This document shows positions 28,064-37,033 of a DNA stretch of 64,000 nt, one piece after another. The notes under the pieces were generated by a model, which did not search any database, was not told the DNA's origin, and saw only the letters and a list, made by a program, of their open reading frames with translations. Numbering within the stretch: position 1 is the stretch's first letter; every line of letters starts with the position of its first letter. Source of the DNA: Kitasatospora indigofera (lineage in GTDB: Bacteria > Actinomycetota > Actinomycetes > Streptomycetales > Streptomycetaceae); assembly GCF_014655955.1 (NCBI RefSeq), contig NZ_BNBO01000037.1:17075-81074 (forward strand), read 5' to 3'. A program made the translations under genes and the position numbers.

Positions 28064-28567
28064 GTGTCGACGGGTACCGGCCCCGAAACCGAGCAGCGGA
28101 TGAGCGCCACCACGGAAGCGGTCGAGAAGCACGCACCGGCCCTGGCCGAGCTCTCCGACCTGCCGCTCCTCGACGGGCCCACCTCGTACGCGCTGGCGCT
28201 GCCGACGCTCGACGACCTCGGCCCGGGCGGTGTGGTGCACGAGCGCGAGATCCGTCCGCGCCGAAGACTCCGCTGGTGGCAGACGCTCCCGATAGCCCTG
28301 CTCGCCGCCGTCGGCTCGCTGATGTTCGGGTTCCCGCTGGCCTTCGGATCCGGCGGGGCGATGGTCGGGATGCTCGGCCTGCTGCTCACCGCCGCCTCGG
28401 TCGGCTGGGGCGCGATGGCCGCCCGGCACGCCGGCTACAAGTGGCCCGGACTGCCCCGCCGCGGCTCCGGCCAGCGGGCCGGCTGGCGGGCCATCGTGAT
28501 CTACACGCTGATCGCCCTGGTCTCCTGCGCGCTCGCCGTCTGGCGGGTCGTCCACCTGCACAGCTGA
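28064..28567 (+). CDS. conserved membrane protein, function unknown
   Basis: A 167-residue protein with a soluble acidic N-terminus of about 75 residues, then an Arg/Trp-rich segment (RPRRRLRWWQTLP) and three hydrophobic helices at about 82-103, 107-125 and 143-162. GTG 28064 is chosen for the GGGGAGG 6 nt upstream. It lies between miaA and dapF, where streptomycetes carry a conserved hypothetical membrane gene. I do not recognise a domain. The 238 nt before it contain no gene. Confidence 0.72.
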   Translation: MSTGTGPETEQRMSATTEAVEKHAPALAELSDLPLLDGPTSYALALPTLDDLGPGGVVHEREIRPRRRLRWWQTLPIALLAAVGSLMFGFPLAFGSGGAMVGMLGLLLTAASVGWGAMAARHAGYKWPGLPRRGSGQRAGWRAIVIYTLIALVSCALAVWRVVHLHS

Positions 28568-28614
28568 CGCCCCGGCCGGAGCGTCCGCGCCCCCGGTCGC
28601 CGGGGTCCGGTCGG

Positions 28615-28620
28615 TACCAT
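28615..28620 (+). promoter_or_regulatory. -10 element of a leaderless dapF promoter
   Basis: TACCAT ends 7 nt before the dapF GTG at 28628, matching the spacing seen before miaB and the gene at 25672. Confidence 0.5.
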
Positions 28621-28627
28621 CGTCCGT

Positions 28628-29536
28628 GTGAGCGAATCCCCGTTGCAGCCGGCCGGTCTCCCCTTCCTCAAGGGACACGGCACCCAGAACGACTTCGTCA
28701 TCCTGCCCGACCCGGACGGGCGGCTGGTGATCGGCCCCGAGGCCGTCGCCGTGCTCTGCGACCGCCGGGCCGGGATCGGCGGTGACGGCCTGCTGCGAGT
28801 GGTGCGCGCCGCGGCCGACCCGGTCTCCGCGCCGCTGGCCGACCGTGCCGAATGGTTCATGGACTACCGCAACTCCGACGGCAGCATCGCCGAGATGTGC
28901 GGCAACGGCCTGCGGGTCTTCGCCCGCTACCTGGTGCACGCCGGCCTGGCGAAGCCCGGTCCGCTGGCCGTCGCCACCCGGGCGGGTGTGCTGGAGGTGC
29001 GGATCGCCGAGGACGCCGCCGACGGCACTCCCGGTGACATCACCGTGGACATGGGCGTGGCCCGGCTTCCCGGGCCGGACGGGATCGAGGTGACGGTCGG
29101 GAGCCGGCGCTGGCCGGCCCGCAACGTCAACATGGGCAACCCGCACGCGGTCGCCTTCGTCGACGACCTCGACCACGCCGGCGATCTGCTCGCCGCGCCG
29201 CTGACCAGCCCGGACGGGGCCTACCCGGAGGGCGTCAACGTGGAGTTCGTGGTGGACCGCGGCCCCCGGCACGTCGCCGTGCGGGTGCACGAGCGAGGCT
29301 CCGGCGAGACCCGCTCCTGCGGTACCGGCGCCTGCGCGGTGGCGGTCGCGGCCGCCCGCCGGGACGGCGCCGACCCCGCCGTCACCGGTGAGAGCGTCAG
29401 CTACGTGGTGGACCTGCCGGGCGGACGGCTGGTGATCGCCGAGCATCCGGACGGCCGGGTGGAGATGACCGGGCCGGCCGTCATCGTCGGCAGCGGAGTC
29501 CTGGAGCCGGGCTGGCTCGCCGCCCTCCCGCGCTGA
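28628..29536 (+). CDS. dapF: diaminopimelate epimerase DapF
   Basis: A 302-residue enzyme converting LL- to meso-diaminopimelate for lysine and peptidoglycan synthesis. Both catalytic cysteines are visible, in AEMCGNGLRVFARYL and GETRSCGTGACAVA. The substrate loop KGHGTQNDFV is near the N-terminus. It is interesting in a streptomycete because the vegetative wall uses the LL isomer, while the meso form is still needed for lysine. GTG 28628 lies 60 nt after the membrane protein gene; the message is probably leaderless. Confidence 0.95.
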   Translation: MSESPLQPAGLPFLKGHGTQNDFVILPDPDGRLVIGPEAVAVLCDRRAGIGGDGLLRVVRAAADPVSAPLADRAEWFMDYRNSDGSIAEMCGNGLRVFARYLVHAGLAKPGPLAVATRAGVLEVRIAEDAADGTPGDITVDMGVARLPGPDGIEVTVGSRRWPARNVNMGNPHAVAFVDDLDHAGDLLAAPLTSPDGAYPEGVNVEFVVDRGPRHVAVRVHERGSGETRSCGTGACAVAVAAARRDGADPAVTGESVSYVVDLPGGRLVIAEHPDGRVEMTGPAVIVGSGVLEPGWLAALPR

Positions 29537-29587
29537 CCCCGGTACCGGCGGGCGCCGGGCCCGTCCTGACCGCGTGCCGGCCGGGTG

Positions 29588-29620
29588 CCGCCCGGCGGCC
29601 GGGAACGGCCCGCCGGGCGG
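29588..29620 (+). terminator. dapF terminator hairpin
   Basis: CCGCCCGGCGG (29588-29598) pairs with CCGCCGGGCGG (29610-29620) around an 11-nt loop, 52 nt after the dapF stop. The remainder of the 363-nt gap to the next gene is GC-rich, with an AT-richer stretch near 29752-29850 (TAGCAT about 29846) that probably carries the next promoter. Confidence 0.6.
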
Positions 29621-29899
29621 TGGCCCGGTGCCGGATCCGGGCCACCCTCCGGGCCCTCCCGGGCCGCTGTCGCGCTGCTTCCGGGCCGGGGCCGGCCGCT
29701 CTCGGGCCGTCCGCGGGCTCCGGTAGGGGCCGGGGCGGCCGGCCGGCGGGTCGTTTTGCCCATTTCGTACCGGCACGAATCCCCCCGATCGGGTGATCCC
29801 GATGACGGAAGGGAAGCGAGGCATCGCGGAACGTGCTGTCCTCGGTAGCATGGACCACCGGGTCGGCAGTCGCTCCGGTGCTAGCTGCCGGAGGTGCCG

Positions 29900-32407
29900 A
29901 TGACCGTCGAAGCCGGGCAGCCCGAGACTGGGCAGCTCAGTGTCGCAGGGCTCGGTGCCCTGCAGCCGAGCGCGCTCCCGCCCGCCGCTCCGCGGCCGAA
30001 CCCCCCGCAGCCGCCGGCCCCGCAGCCCGCCGCGCCGGCCGCGGCCGTGCCGCTCGCAGCTCCCCAGGCCGCCGAGCCGGCCGCGGCGCAGGCCGCCGAC
30101 GACTCCCGGGCCGCCCGGCCCGGCTCCGCCAGACGCCCGCTCGGCGGCCTCGGCCGGGGCGCGCTCGGCCGGGCGGGCCGCGCCGCCCTGCTGGCCACCG
30201 GCCGCCAGCCGGCGCCGGACGCCATCGAGCCGATCGTGCAGGCGCACCGCCGGCACCATCCGCAGGCCGACATCGGCCTGCTCGGCCGGGCCTACCGGAC
30301 GGCCGAGGCCAGCCACCGCGGGCAGACCCGCAAGAGCGGCGAGCCGTTCATCACCCACCCGCTCGCGGTCACCATGATCCTGGCCCAGCTCGGCGCAGGC
30401 ACCACCACCCTGGTCGCCTCGCTGCTCCACGACACCGTGGAGGACACCGAGGTGACGCTCGACCAGGTCAGCGCCGACTTCGGCCCCGAGGTGGCCTACC
30501 TGGTCGACGGCGTCACCAAACTGGAGAAGGTCGACTTCGGCGCGGCCGCCGAGGCCGAGACCTTCCGCAAGATGCTGGTCGCCACCGGCGACGACGTCCG
30601 GGTGATGGTGATCAAGCTCGCCGACCGGCTGCACAACATGCGGACGATCCGTCACATGAAGCCCGCCAGCCAGGCGCGGATCGCCAAGGTCACCCGGGAC
30701 GTGCTGATCCCGCTCGCCGAGCGGCTCGGCATCCAGGTGGTGAAGGCGGAGCTGGAGGACATCGTCTTCGCCACCCTGCACCCCGAGGAGCACGCCAGGA
30801 CCAGGGCCCTGGTCGCCGCCCACGAGGCCGACCCCGACACGCTGCTGCAGCCGTTCGCGGAGGCGCTCGGCCGCCAGCTCGCCGAGGCGGGGGTGCCCGC
30901 GGAGGTCACCGTCCGGCCCCGGCACGGCGTCTCGGTGCACCGGGTGATGGCGAAGCGCTCCGGCGCGGCCGGCCGGGACGGGCTGCCGCAGGGCCTGCAC
31001 CCGGCCGACTTCGGGCGGGTGCTGGTGGTGGTCGAGGAGAACGCCGACTGCTACGCGGTGCTCGGCGAGCTGCACACCTGCTGGACCCCGCTGCCCGGTG
31101 AGTTCAAGGACTTCGTGGCGGCCCCCAAGTTCAACCTCTACCAGTCCCTGCACACCGCCGTGGCGGTCGACGGCGAGGTGGTGGAGGTACTGGTCAGGAC
31201 CCGGCAGATGCACCGGGTCGCCGAGACCGGCGTGGTCGCGCTGGGCGACCCGCACCAGCCCGGCGGGCAGCCCGCGGGCCAGTCACCGGCCGGGCAGCAG
31301 ACCGGACAGCAGGCCGGGCAGCCGGGCGGGCCGGGCCCGCGCGACGAACTGGACCGGACGGACCCGGCCCGGCCCGGCTGGCTCAGCCGGCTGCTGGAGT
31401 GGCAGCAGGAGACACCCGACCCGGACGCCTTCTGGTCCACCCTCACCGCCGAGCTGGCCGGCGACCGCGAGATCACCGTGGTGACGGAGAGCGGCGAAAC
31501 GCTTCAGCTCCGCGCCGGCGCCAGCTGCGTGGACGCCGCGTACCTGATCGGCGAGGAGACCGGCCACCGATGTATCGGCGCCCGGGTCAACGGCCGGCTC
31601 ACCGCGCTCTCCACCACGCTGGAGGACGGCGACGTGCTGGGCGTCCTCACCGAGGGCGGCGGCGGGGCGGACCAGCCCGGCGCGGCGGCGGGCTCGGAGC
31701 CGTCCGGGCCGGCGCCCGAGTGGCTGGCGTACGCCCGTACTCCCGGCGCGCGGCTGGCCATCGAGCGCTGGCTGGCCGACCACCCCGCCGGCGCGCCGGT
31801 GGTGCACACCGGCCCGTCCGCCGAGCAGCCCGCCCCGCCCGGGCCGCCGGCCGCCGGCCGGGGTGCCGCACCGGTGGCGGTCGCCGGCCGGCCCGGGGCG
31901 CCGGTCCGGCTGGCCCGCTGCTGCACCCCGGTGCCGCCGGACGAGGTCACCGGCTACGCGACCAAGGGCGGCTCGGTGACCGTGCACCGGACGGGCTGCC
32001 CGGCGGGGGAGCGGATGCGCGCCGCCGGCCGTGGGCCGCTCGGCGTCACCTGGGTGCCGGACGCGGTGCCGCCCTCCGGCTACCGCGTCACGCTGCGGGC
32101 CGAGGCGCTCAACCGGCCCCGGCTGCTGGCGGACCTCACCGCCGTGATGTCCGCCGAGGGGATCGGCATCGTCTCCGCCGAGGTGGAGCCGCCGCAGGAG
32201 CTGCGGGTCCGCCACACCTACACCATCGAGCTGCCCACGGCCGGGACCCTGCCGCTGGTGATGCGGGCGATGCTGCGGGTCTCCGGGGTGTACGACGTCT
32301 GCCGGCCGCAGCCGGAGGGCGCGGGAAATGCGGATGACCCGCCCGGTCCGGGCGTGCGACCATCATGGGGAATTCACGGCCGGTCCGCGGCGTTCCCAGA
32401 GGTGTAG
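29900..32407 (+). CDS. rsh: RelA/SpoT-homologue (Rsh) with intact HD hydrolase and divergent synthetase domain
   Basis: An 835-residue long RSH protein. About 100 residues of Pro/Ala-rich sequence come first. The HD hydrolase domain is intact: His153, His177-Asp178 and Glu181-Asp182 in LLHDTVEDT, and KLADRLHNM. The synthetase domain (about 340-430) keeps LPGEFKDFVAAPKFNLYQSLHT. However, the segment before it is shortened (HPADFGRVLVVV, where a DLVGVRVLV-like motif is expected) and ExQIR reads EVLVR. A TGS domain (about 520-590) and a C-terminal ACT domain follow. ATG 29900 has GAGG 5 nt upstream. It resembles Streptomyces RshA. I infer (p)ppGpp hydrolysis as the main activity, with synthesis weak or absent. 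Confidence 0.88.
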   Translation: MTVEAGQPETGQLSVAGLGALQPSALPPAAPRPNPPQPPAPQPAAPAAAVPLAAPQAAEPAAAQAADDSRAARPGSARRPLGGLGRGALGRAGRAALLATGRQPAPDAIEPIVQAHRRHHPQADIGLLGRAYRTAEASHRGQTRKSGEPFITHPLAVTMILAQLGAGTTTLVASLLHDTVEDTEVTLDQVSADFGPEVAYLVDGVTKLEKVDFGAAAEAETFRKMLVATGDDVRVMVIKLADRLHNMRTIRHMKPASQARIAKVTRDVLIPLAERLGIQVVKAELEDIVFATLHPEEHARTRALVAAHEADPDTLLQPFAEALGRQLAEAGVPAEVTVRPRHGVSVHRVMAKRSGAAGRDGLPQGLHPADFGRVLVVVEENADCYAVLGELHTCWTPLPGEFKDFVAAPKFNLYQSLHTAVAVDGEVVEVLVRTRQMHRVAETGVVALGDPHQPGGQPAGQSPAGQQTGQQAGQPGGPGPRDELDRTDPARPGWLSRLLEWQQETPDPDAFWSTLTAELAGDREITVVTESGETLQLRAGASCVDAAYLIGEETGHRCIGARVNGRLTALSTTLEDGDVLGVLTEGGGGADQPGAAAGSEPSGPAPEWLAYARTPGARLAIERWLADHPAGAPVVHTGPSAEQPAPPGPPAAGRGAAPVAVAGRPGAPVRLARCCTPVPPDEVTGYATKGGSVTVHRTGCPAGERMRAAGRGPLGVTWVPDAVPPSGYRVTLRAEALNRPRLLADLTAVMSAEGIGIVSAEVEPPQELRVRHTYTIELPTAGTLPLVMRAMLRVSGVYDVCRPQPEGAGNADDPPGPGVRPSWGIHGRSAAFPEV

Positions 32408-32496
32408 AAGCGTTACTGGCACCTGCGGTCCTGAGGGGTTGCTCCGATCCGCCCGTACCGTACGCGGTACAAGGCGCGGCAGCCGGGCAGAATCCC

Positions 32497-32524
32497 TGCG
32501 TGACCGTCCTGGCACGGTCACGCA
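32497..32524 (+). terminator. 11-bp perfect hairpin between rsh and hflX
   Basis: TGCGTGACCGT pairs with ACGGTCACGCA around a 6-nt loop, 44 nt before the hflX start. It may end rsh transcripts or act as an hflX leader structure. Confidence 0.6.
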
Positions 32525-32567
32525 CGGCCACCCGCACCCGTCGGACACCAGCTAGACAAAGGACAGA

Positions 32568-34073
32568 ATGACCTCCACGTTCGAAACCCGCGACCAATCC
32601 GAAGACTCCTCCCGTCGCCTCGGCGACCTCCGGGCCGAGGCCCTGATGGACGAGGACCTCGCGGCCATCGACGAGGACCGCGACCGCCACTACGACGGCG
32701 ACCAGTACGACCGGAGCGACCGCGCCGCCCTGCGGCGTGTCGTCGGCCTCTCCACCGAACTGCAGGACGTCACCGAGGTCGAGTACCGCCAGCTCCGCCT
32801 GGAGCGCGTGGTGCTCGTCGGCGTCTGGACGGACGGCACCGTCGAGGAGGCGGAGAACTCGCTCGCCGAGCTCGCCGCCCTCGCCGAGACCGCCGGTTCC
32901 GAGGTGCTGGACGGTGTGATCCAGCGCCGTGACAAGCCCGACGCCGCGACCTACATCGGCTCCGGCAAGGCCCGCGAGCTGCGCGACATCGTCGCCGCGA
33001 CCGGCGCCGACACCGTGGTCTGCGACGGTGAGCTCACCCCCGGCCAGCTGATCCAGCTGGAGGACGTCGTCAAGGTCAAGGTCGTCGACCGGACGGCCCT
33101 GATCCTCGACATCTTCGCCCAGCACGCCAAGTCCCGTGAGGGCAAGGCGCAGGTCTCGCTCGCGCAGATGCAGTACATGCTGCCGCGACTGCGGGGCTGG
33201 GGCCAGTCGCTCTCCCGTCAGATGGGCGGTGGCGGCTCCGGCTCCTCCGGCGGCGGCATGGCCACCCGTGGTCCCGGTGAGACCAAGATCGAGACGGACC
33301 GGCGACGGATCCGCGAGAAGATGGCGAAGCTCCGCAAGGAGATCGCCGACATGAAGAAGGGCCGGGACACCAAGCGCCAGGAGCGCAAGCGCCACCAGGT
33401 GCCGTCCGTGGCCATCGCCGGTTACACCAACGCCGGCAAGTCCTCGCTGCTCAACCGGCTCACCGGCGCCGGCGTCCTGGTGGAGAACTCCCTGTTCGCC
33501 ACCCTGGACCCGACGGTCCGCCGGGCGCAGACCCCGAGCGGCCGGGTGTACACGCTGGCCGACACCGTCGGCTTCGTCCGGCACCTGCCGCACCACCTGG
33601 TCGAGGCCTTCCGCTCCACCATGGAGGAGGTCGCCGACGCCGACCTCATCCTGCACGTGGTGGACGGCTCGCACCCGGAGCCGGAGACGCAGCTGGCGGC
33701 CGTCCGCGAGGTGATCGTTTCGGTCGACGCGCAGAACGTGCCGGAGATCGTCGTGATCAACAAGGCGGACGCCGCCGACCCGCACGTCCTGCAGCGCCTG
33801 CTGCGCCGCGAGCCGCACGCCATCGTGGTGTCGGCCCGCAGCGGCCAGGGCATCGAGGAACTGCTGCGCCTCATCGACGAGGAGCTCCCGAGGCCCGCGA
33901 TCGAGGTCCAGGCGCTGGTCCCGTACACCCGGGGCGACCTGGTCTCCCGGGTGCACGCCGAGGGCGAACTGCTCGCCACCGAGCACACCGGCGAGGGCAC
34001 CCTGATCAAGGCCAAGGTGGCCGCCGAGCTGGCGGCCGAGCTGGAGCGCTACACCGTGGTGACGCAGGGCTGA
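32568..34073 (+). CDS. hflX: ribosome-associated GTPase HflX
   Basis: A 501-residue GTPase that splits stalled or heat-damaged ribosomes. The N-terminal HflX domain includes DAATYIGSGKARELRD. A Gly-rich linker follows (MGGGGSGSSGGGMATRGPGE). The G domain has G1 GYTNAGKSS, G3 DTVGF and G4 NKAD. ATG 32568 has AAAGGA upstream. The first 70 residues are acidic. It lies downstream of rsh and ends at a strong terminator. Confidence 0.95.
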   Translation: MTSTFETRDQSEDSSRRLGDLRAEALMDEDLAAIDEDRDRHYDGDQYDRSDRAALRRVVGLSTELQDVTEVEYRQLRLERVVLVGVWTDGTVEEAENSLAELAALAETAGSEVLDGVIQRRDKPDAATYIGSGKARELRDIVAATGADTVVCDGELTPGQLIQLEDVVKVKVVDRTALILDIFAQHAKSREGKAQVSLAQMQYMLPRLRGWGQSLSRQMGGGGSGSSGGGMATRGPGETKIETDRRRIREKMAKLRKEIADMKKGRDTKRQERKRHQVPSVAIAGYTNAGKSSLLNRLTGAGVLVENSLFATLDPTVRRAQTPSGRVYTLADTVGFVRHLPHHLVEAFRSTMEEVADADLILHVVDGSHPEPETQLAAVREVIVSVDAQNVPEIVVINKADAADPHVLQRLLRREPHAIVVSARSGQGIEELLRLIDEELPRPAIEVQALVPYTRGDLVSRVHAEGELLATEHTGEGTLIKAKVAAELAAELERYTVVTQG

Positions 34074-34087
34074 TCCGGCTTCACCCG

Positions 34088-34131
34088 ACGTCGAGGGCCC
34101 CGGTCTCCCAGGAGACCGGGGCCCTCGACGT
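34088..34131. terminator. bidirectional terminator, 20-bp perfect stem
   Basis: Bases 34088-34107 pair perfectly with 34112-34131 around a CCAG loop, between convergent hflX and the protease gene. Confidence 0.88.
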
Positions 34132-34145
34132 TCCGCCGGTGCGGG

Positions 34146-35321
34146 TCAGCGCTTCTTCTTGCTCACGTAGTCGAACATGTTCTTGGCCTGGGCCTGCAGC
34201 GAGGGGCCGGCCATCCAGGCGGCCGGCTTCGGGCCGATCGAGTTGACGCTGATCAGGGCCGGCTTGCCGTCCTTGGTGACGAACCAGCCGCCGCCGCTGG
34301 AGCCCGGGGTCATGGTGCAGCCGATCACGTACATGGTCGGCCGGGTCGCCTCGAAGGAGAGCTTGGCCGGCTTGACGGTGGAGTCGCAGTGCTCCAGCTC
34401 GCGGCCGTCGAACGGCGCGGCCGACGGGTAGCCGTACGCGAAGGCCGAGTTGACCTGCTCGCGCGGGGCGTTGAACCAGACCGGCACGGAGCTGCCGACC
34501 GTCTCCTCCAGCGACTTCCCGTCCCCGTTCATGTTGTGCACGTGGATCATGCCGAAGTCGTACTGGCTGACCGGGCCGCCGTCGTGGCCGCCCTCGGCCG
34601 CCCACTGCGGGCTGACGTACGCCTCGTCGGCCGCCCACCAGCCGTACGGGGCCATCTCGGCCTCGCTGGCCTTCTTGCCGTTGCTGTACGCGCCGCTCTT
34701 GTTGAAGGACGGGACGAAGGTCATCTTCTGGAAGAACTTGCCGCCCTTGCCCTCGTGCAGGCAGTGCGAGGCGGTGTACACCAGGTTGCTGCGGCCCGGG
34801 TTCGCCGGGTCGCTGACCACGGTGGCCGAGCAGTAGCCGCCGCCGCCCTTGCCGTCCTCCAGGAACAGCTTGCCGAGCACCGCGGTCGCGGCGTTGTACG
34901 GGTGGGCCTGGGGCTTGGCCGGTATCGGGCTCGGCAGCTGCGGGTCGGTCTCGTTCTGGGCGGTGGCGCTCTGCGTGCTGAACTCGGGGGTGTCCCGGCC
35001 GGCCGCGGCCTCCATCTTGGTCATGTCCCAGAAGCCCTTGACGACATCGTTCTTGAGGATGTTGTCGTTGGCGAACTTCGCCCAGTCGTCCAGGCTCCAG
35101 TTGGCGAGGTCGGCGAGGCTGGTCGGCAGTCCCAGGCCCGGCTTGCCGGACGCGGAGGCGCTCGCCGCGACGGTCGGGGCGGCGGTGGCGCCGGCGTCGG
35201 TGCTCGGGTCGCCGTTCTCGGGCCCGCAGGCGGTCGCGGCGAGCGAGAGGACGGCCAGGACCGAGGCGGTGGCCAGGGCGGCCCGGCGACGGACCGGGCC
35301 GGTGCGGACGGTGTTCGACAT
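34146..35321 (-). CDS. secreted trypsin-like serine protease lipoprotein, copy 1
   Basis: A 391-residue predicted lipoprotein with Cys32 in SLAATACGPE. After a Ser/Ala/Thr linker comes a Trp-rich segment (NWSLDDWAKFANDN ... VVKGFW, about residues 74-98). A chymotrypsin-fold domain follows, with His186 (YTASHCLHEG), Asp255 (QYDFGMIHVH) and Ser342 (TPGSSGGGW). Paired cysteines flank the His and lie near the Ser. The C-terminus DYVSKKKR is basic. It is a paralogue of the gene immediately upstream, sharing the Trp segment and most of the catalytic domain, so it arose by tandem duplication. Substrate unknown. Confidence 0.85.
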   Translation of the reverse strand: MSNTVRTGPVRRRAALATASVLAVLSLAATACGPENGDPSTDAGATAAPTVAASASASGKPGLGLPTSLADLANWSLDDWAKFANDNILKNDVVKGFWDMTKMEAAAGRDTPEFSTQSATAQNETDPQLPSPIPAKPQAHPYNAATAVLGKLFLEDGKGGGGYCSATVVSDPANPGRSNLVYTASHCLHEGKGGKFFQKMTFVPSFNKSGAYSNGKKASEAEMAPYGWWAADEAYVSPQWAAEGGHDGGPVSQYDFGMIHVHNMNGDGKSLEETVGSSVPVWFNAPREQVNSAFAYGYPSAAPFDGRELEHCDSTVKPAKLSFEATRPTMYVIGCTMTPGSSGGGWFVTKDGKPALISVNSIGPKPAAWMAGPSLQAQAKNMFDYVSKKKR

Positions 35322-35393
35322 GGTGTGTGCTTCCCCGTGGTGGTCGTGAGTGGTGGTGAGGGGCCGTGCGCCGGCCGGGCCGGCGGCGGCCGG

Positions 35394-36614
35394 CTACTTC
35401 TTCGAGATGTAGTCCAGGGCCTGCTTGGCGACGCCCTCCAGGTACGGGCCGCTCAGCGAGGTGTGCTCCTGGGTGCCGATCGAGGTGTTGCTGACCAGGG
35501 CGGTCCTTCCGTCCGGCATCCTGGCGAACCAGCCGCCGCCGCTGGAGCCCTGGGTCATGTCGCAGCCGATGGTGAGCATCGAGGGCCGCTTGGCGTCGAA
35601 CGAGAGCCGCGACGGCTTGCCGCCGTCGCACATGTACAGCTCCTGGCCGTCGAAGGGCTTGAAGAGCGGGTAGCCCCAGGCCGCGACGGAGAGCGTCTCG
35701 CGCGGGGCGTCGAACCAGACCGGAACGGCCGAACCGACCGTCTCCTCCAGCGACTTGCCGCCGCCGTTCTGGTTGTGCACCCGCATGACGGCGAAATCGT
35801 ACTGGCTCGCGGAGTCACCCGTGCCACCGCCCTCGGCCGTCCACTGCGGCGAGGGCACGACCTTGTCGGCCCACCAGGTGCCCAGCGGTGCGAGCTGGTC
35901 CAGCGGCGCCTTCTTCCCGCCGCTGGAGGCACCGGAGTTGTTGTACGCGGGGACGAAGACCAGGTCCTTGTAGAAGCCGCCGCCCTTGCCCTGGTGGACG
36001 CAGTGCCCCGCGGTCCACACCAGGTTGCTCTTTCCCGGGTGGGCCGGGTCGGCGATCACCGTGGCGGAGCAGTTGCCGCGCCCGCCCTCCGCGCTGAAGA
36101 ACACCTTCCCCGAGGGCTGCTTGGTGTACGGGCGGGCCACCGGGGAGGCCTTGACCACGGGCGGCTCGGGGTCGCTGGCCCCGCTGTCGCCGGCCGGCGG
36201 CGTGGTCGGCGGGGCCGGGTCGGCGGGCTTGGAGTCGCCCATCTTGTCCGGGTTCCAGAAGTCCTTGACCACCGGGTTGTTGAAGACGTGCTGGTTGGCC
36301 CAGTTGTCCCAGTCCTCGAACTTCCACTTCTTCAGGTCGTCCCAGGTCTTCGGCAGCCCGTCGAGCAGGCCGGAGGGCAGCCCCGTGGGCAGCGTCAGCC
36401 CGCCGATCACCCCGCCGCCGCCCGGTGCCGCGCTGGTGGCCGCGGCCTGGCCGTCCGGGGGAGGGGCGGCCTTGCCGCCGCCGTCCGGGCCGCAGGCGGC
36501 GCTGCCGAGCAGGGCCGCCGCGACGAGGGCCGCGCCGACGGCGCGGCGGCGCGCGCGGGCGGGCCGGGCGGCCGCTCCGGACGCGCGGTCGGCGGATCGG
36601 CGGATCGGTGACAT
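35394..36614 (-). CDS. secreted trypsin-like serine protease lipoprotein, copy 2
   Basis: A 406-residue lipoprotein, with lipidated Cys41 in LLGSAACGPDGG after an Arg-rich N-region. The Trp-rich segment is KKWKFEDWDNWANQH ... VVKDFWNPDKM. The catalytic domain contains WTAGHCVHQGKGG (His), QYDFAVMRVHNQ (Asp) and TQGSSGGGW (Ser). ATG 36614 is chosen for the GGGGGAG upstream; a longer ATG start at 36719 would put a poor signal peptide in front. It lies 72 nt upstream of copy 1 on the same strand and is probably co-transcribed with it. Confidence 0.85.
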   Translation of the reverse strand: MSPIRRSADRASGAAARPARARRRAVGAALVAAALLGSAACGPDGGGKAAPPPDGQAAATSAAPGGGGVIGGLTLPTGLPSGLLDGLPKTWDDLKKWKFEDWDNWANQHVFNNPVVKDFWNPDKMGDSKPADPAPPTTPPAGDSGASDPEPPVVKASPVARPYTKQPSGKVFFSAEGGRGNCSATVIADPAHPGKSNLVWTAGHCVHQGKGGGFYKDLVFVPAYNNSGASSGGKKAPLDQLAPLGTWWADKVVPSPQWTAEGGGTGDSASQYDFAVMRVHNQNGGGKSLEETVGSAVPVWFDAPRETLSVAAWGYPLFKPFDGQELYMCDGGKPSRLSFDAKRPSMLTIGCDMTQGSSGGGWFARMPDGRTALVSNTSIGTQEHTSLSGPYLEGVAKQALDYISKK

Positions 36615-36938
36615 GGGCTTCGCTCCCCCTGTGGTCCACTGCCCGGCGCCGACGGCCGGCCGCCGGGGTGACGAGCCGCCGGGCTGCGGCCGCGTCGCGG
36701 GCATGGTGGAGTCTTCCACCGGCCATCAGGACGGCGGTGGCCACCCCCCGGTTGCGGACGATGATGGAAGGTCACCGATCCGTGACACGGCGCCCGGAGC
36801 GCCTCCGCGGCCGGCCGCCGGCCTCGCCCCGGCGCCCCTCCCGCGTCGCGTCGGAGAAGCAGCTGCTCCCTCCTGAGGGTGAGTAACTCGCGATCTTCAC
36901 CCCAACGAGTGATCCGTTCTTGTGATCACCCCTCAGGG

Positions 36939-36957
36939 ATAGGTAACCCTTACTTGA
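36939..36957. promoter_or_regulatory. candidate iron box (DmdR/IdeR operator)
   Basis: ATAGGTAACCCTTACTTGA; its reverse complement matches 13 of 19 positions of the IdeR/DmdR consensus TTAGGTTAGGCTAACCTAA. It lies 77 nt before the first siderophore gene and overlaps a possible -10 downstream of TTGTGA (36920-36925). The remaining 419-nt gap (36615-37033) holds the protease promoter side and an inverted repeat GGGTGA/TCACCC near 36877-36902, but no gene. Confidence 0.45.
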
Positions 36958-37033
36958 CGCACGGTGAGAGGTGCCCGCCAGACATCCCCCGACAATGCCG
37001 CGTCCGGAGTCCCCCGCGCCACAAGGAGCAGCC

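Noticed and set aside
36971..37033. Upstream GTG start for siderophore synthetase 1
   Set aside because: No ribosome binding site before it, while TTG 37034 has AGGAG at the right distance; not fully excluded.
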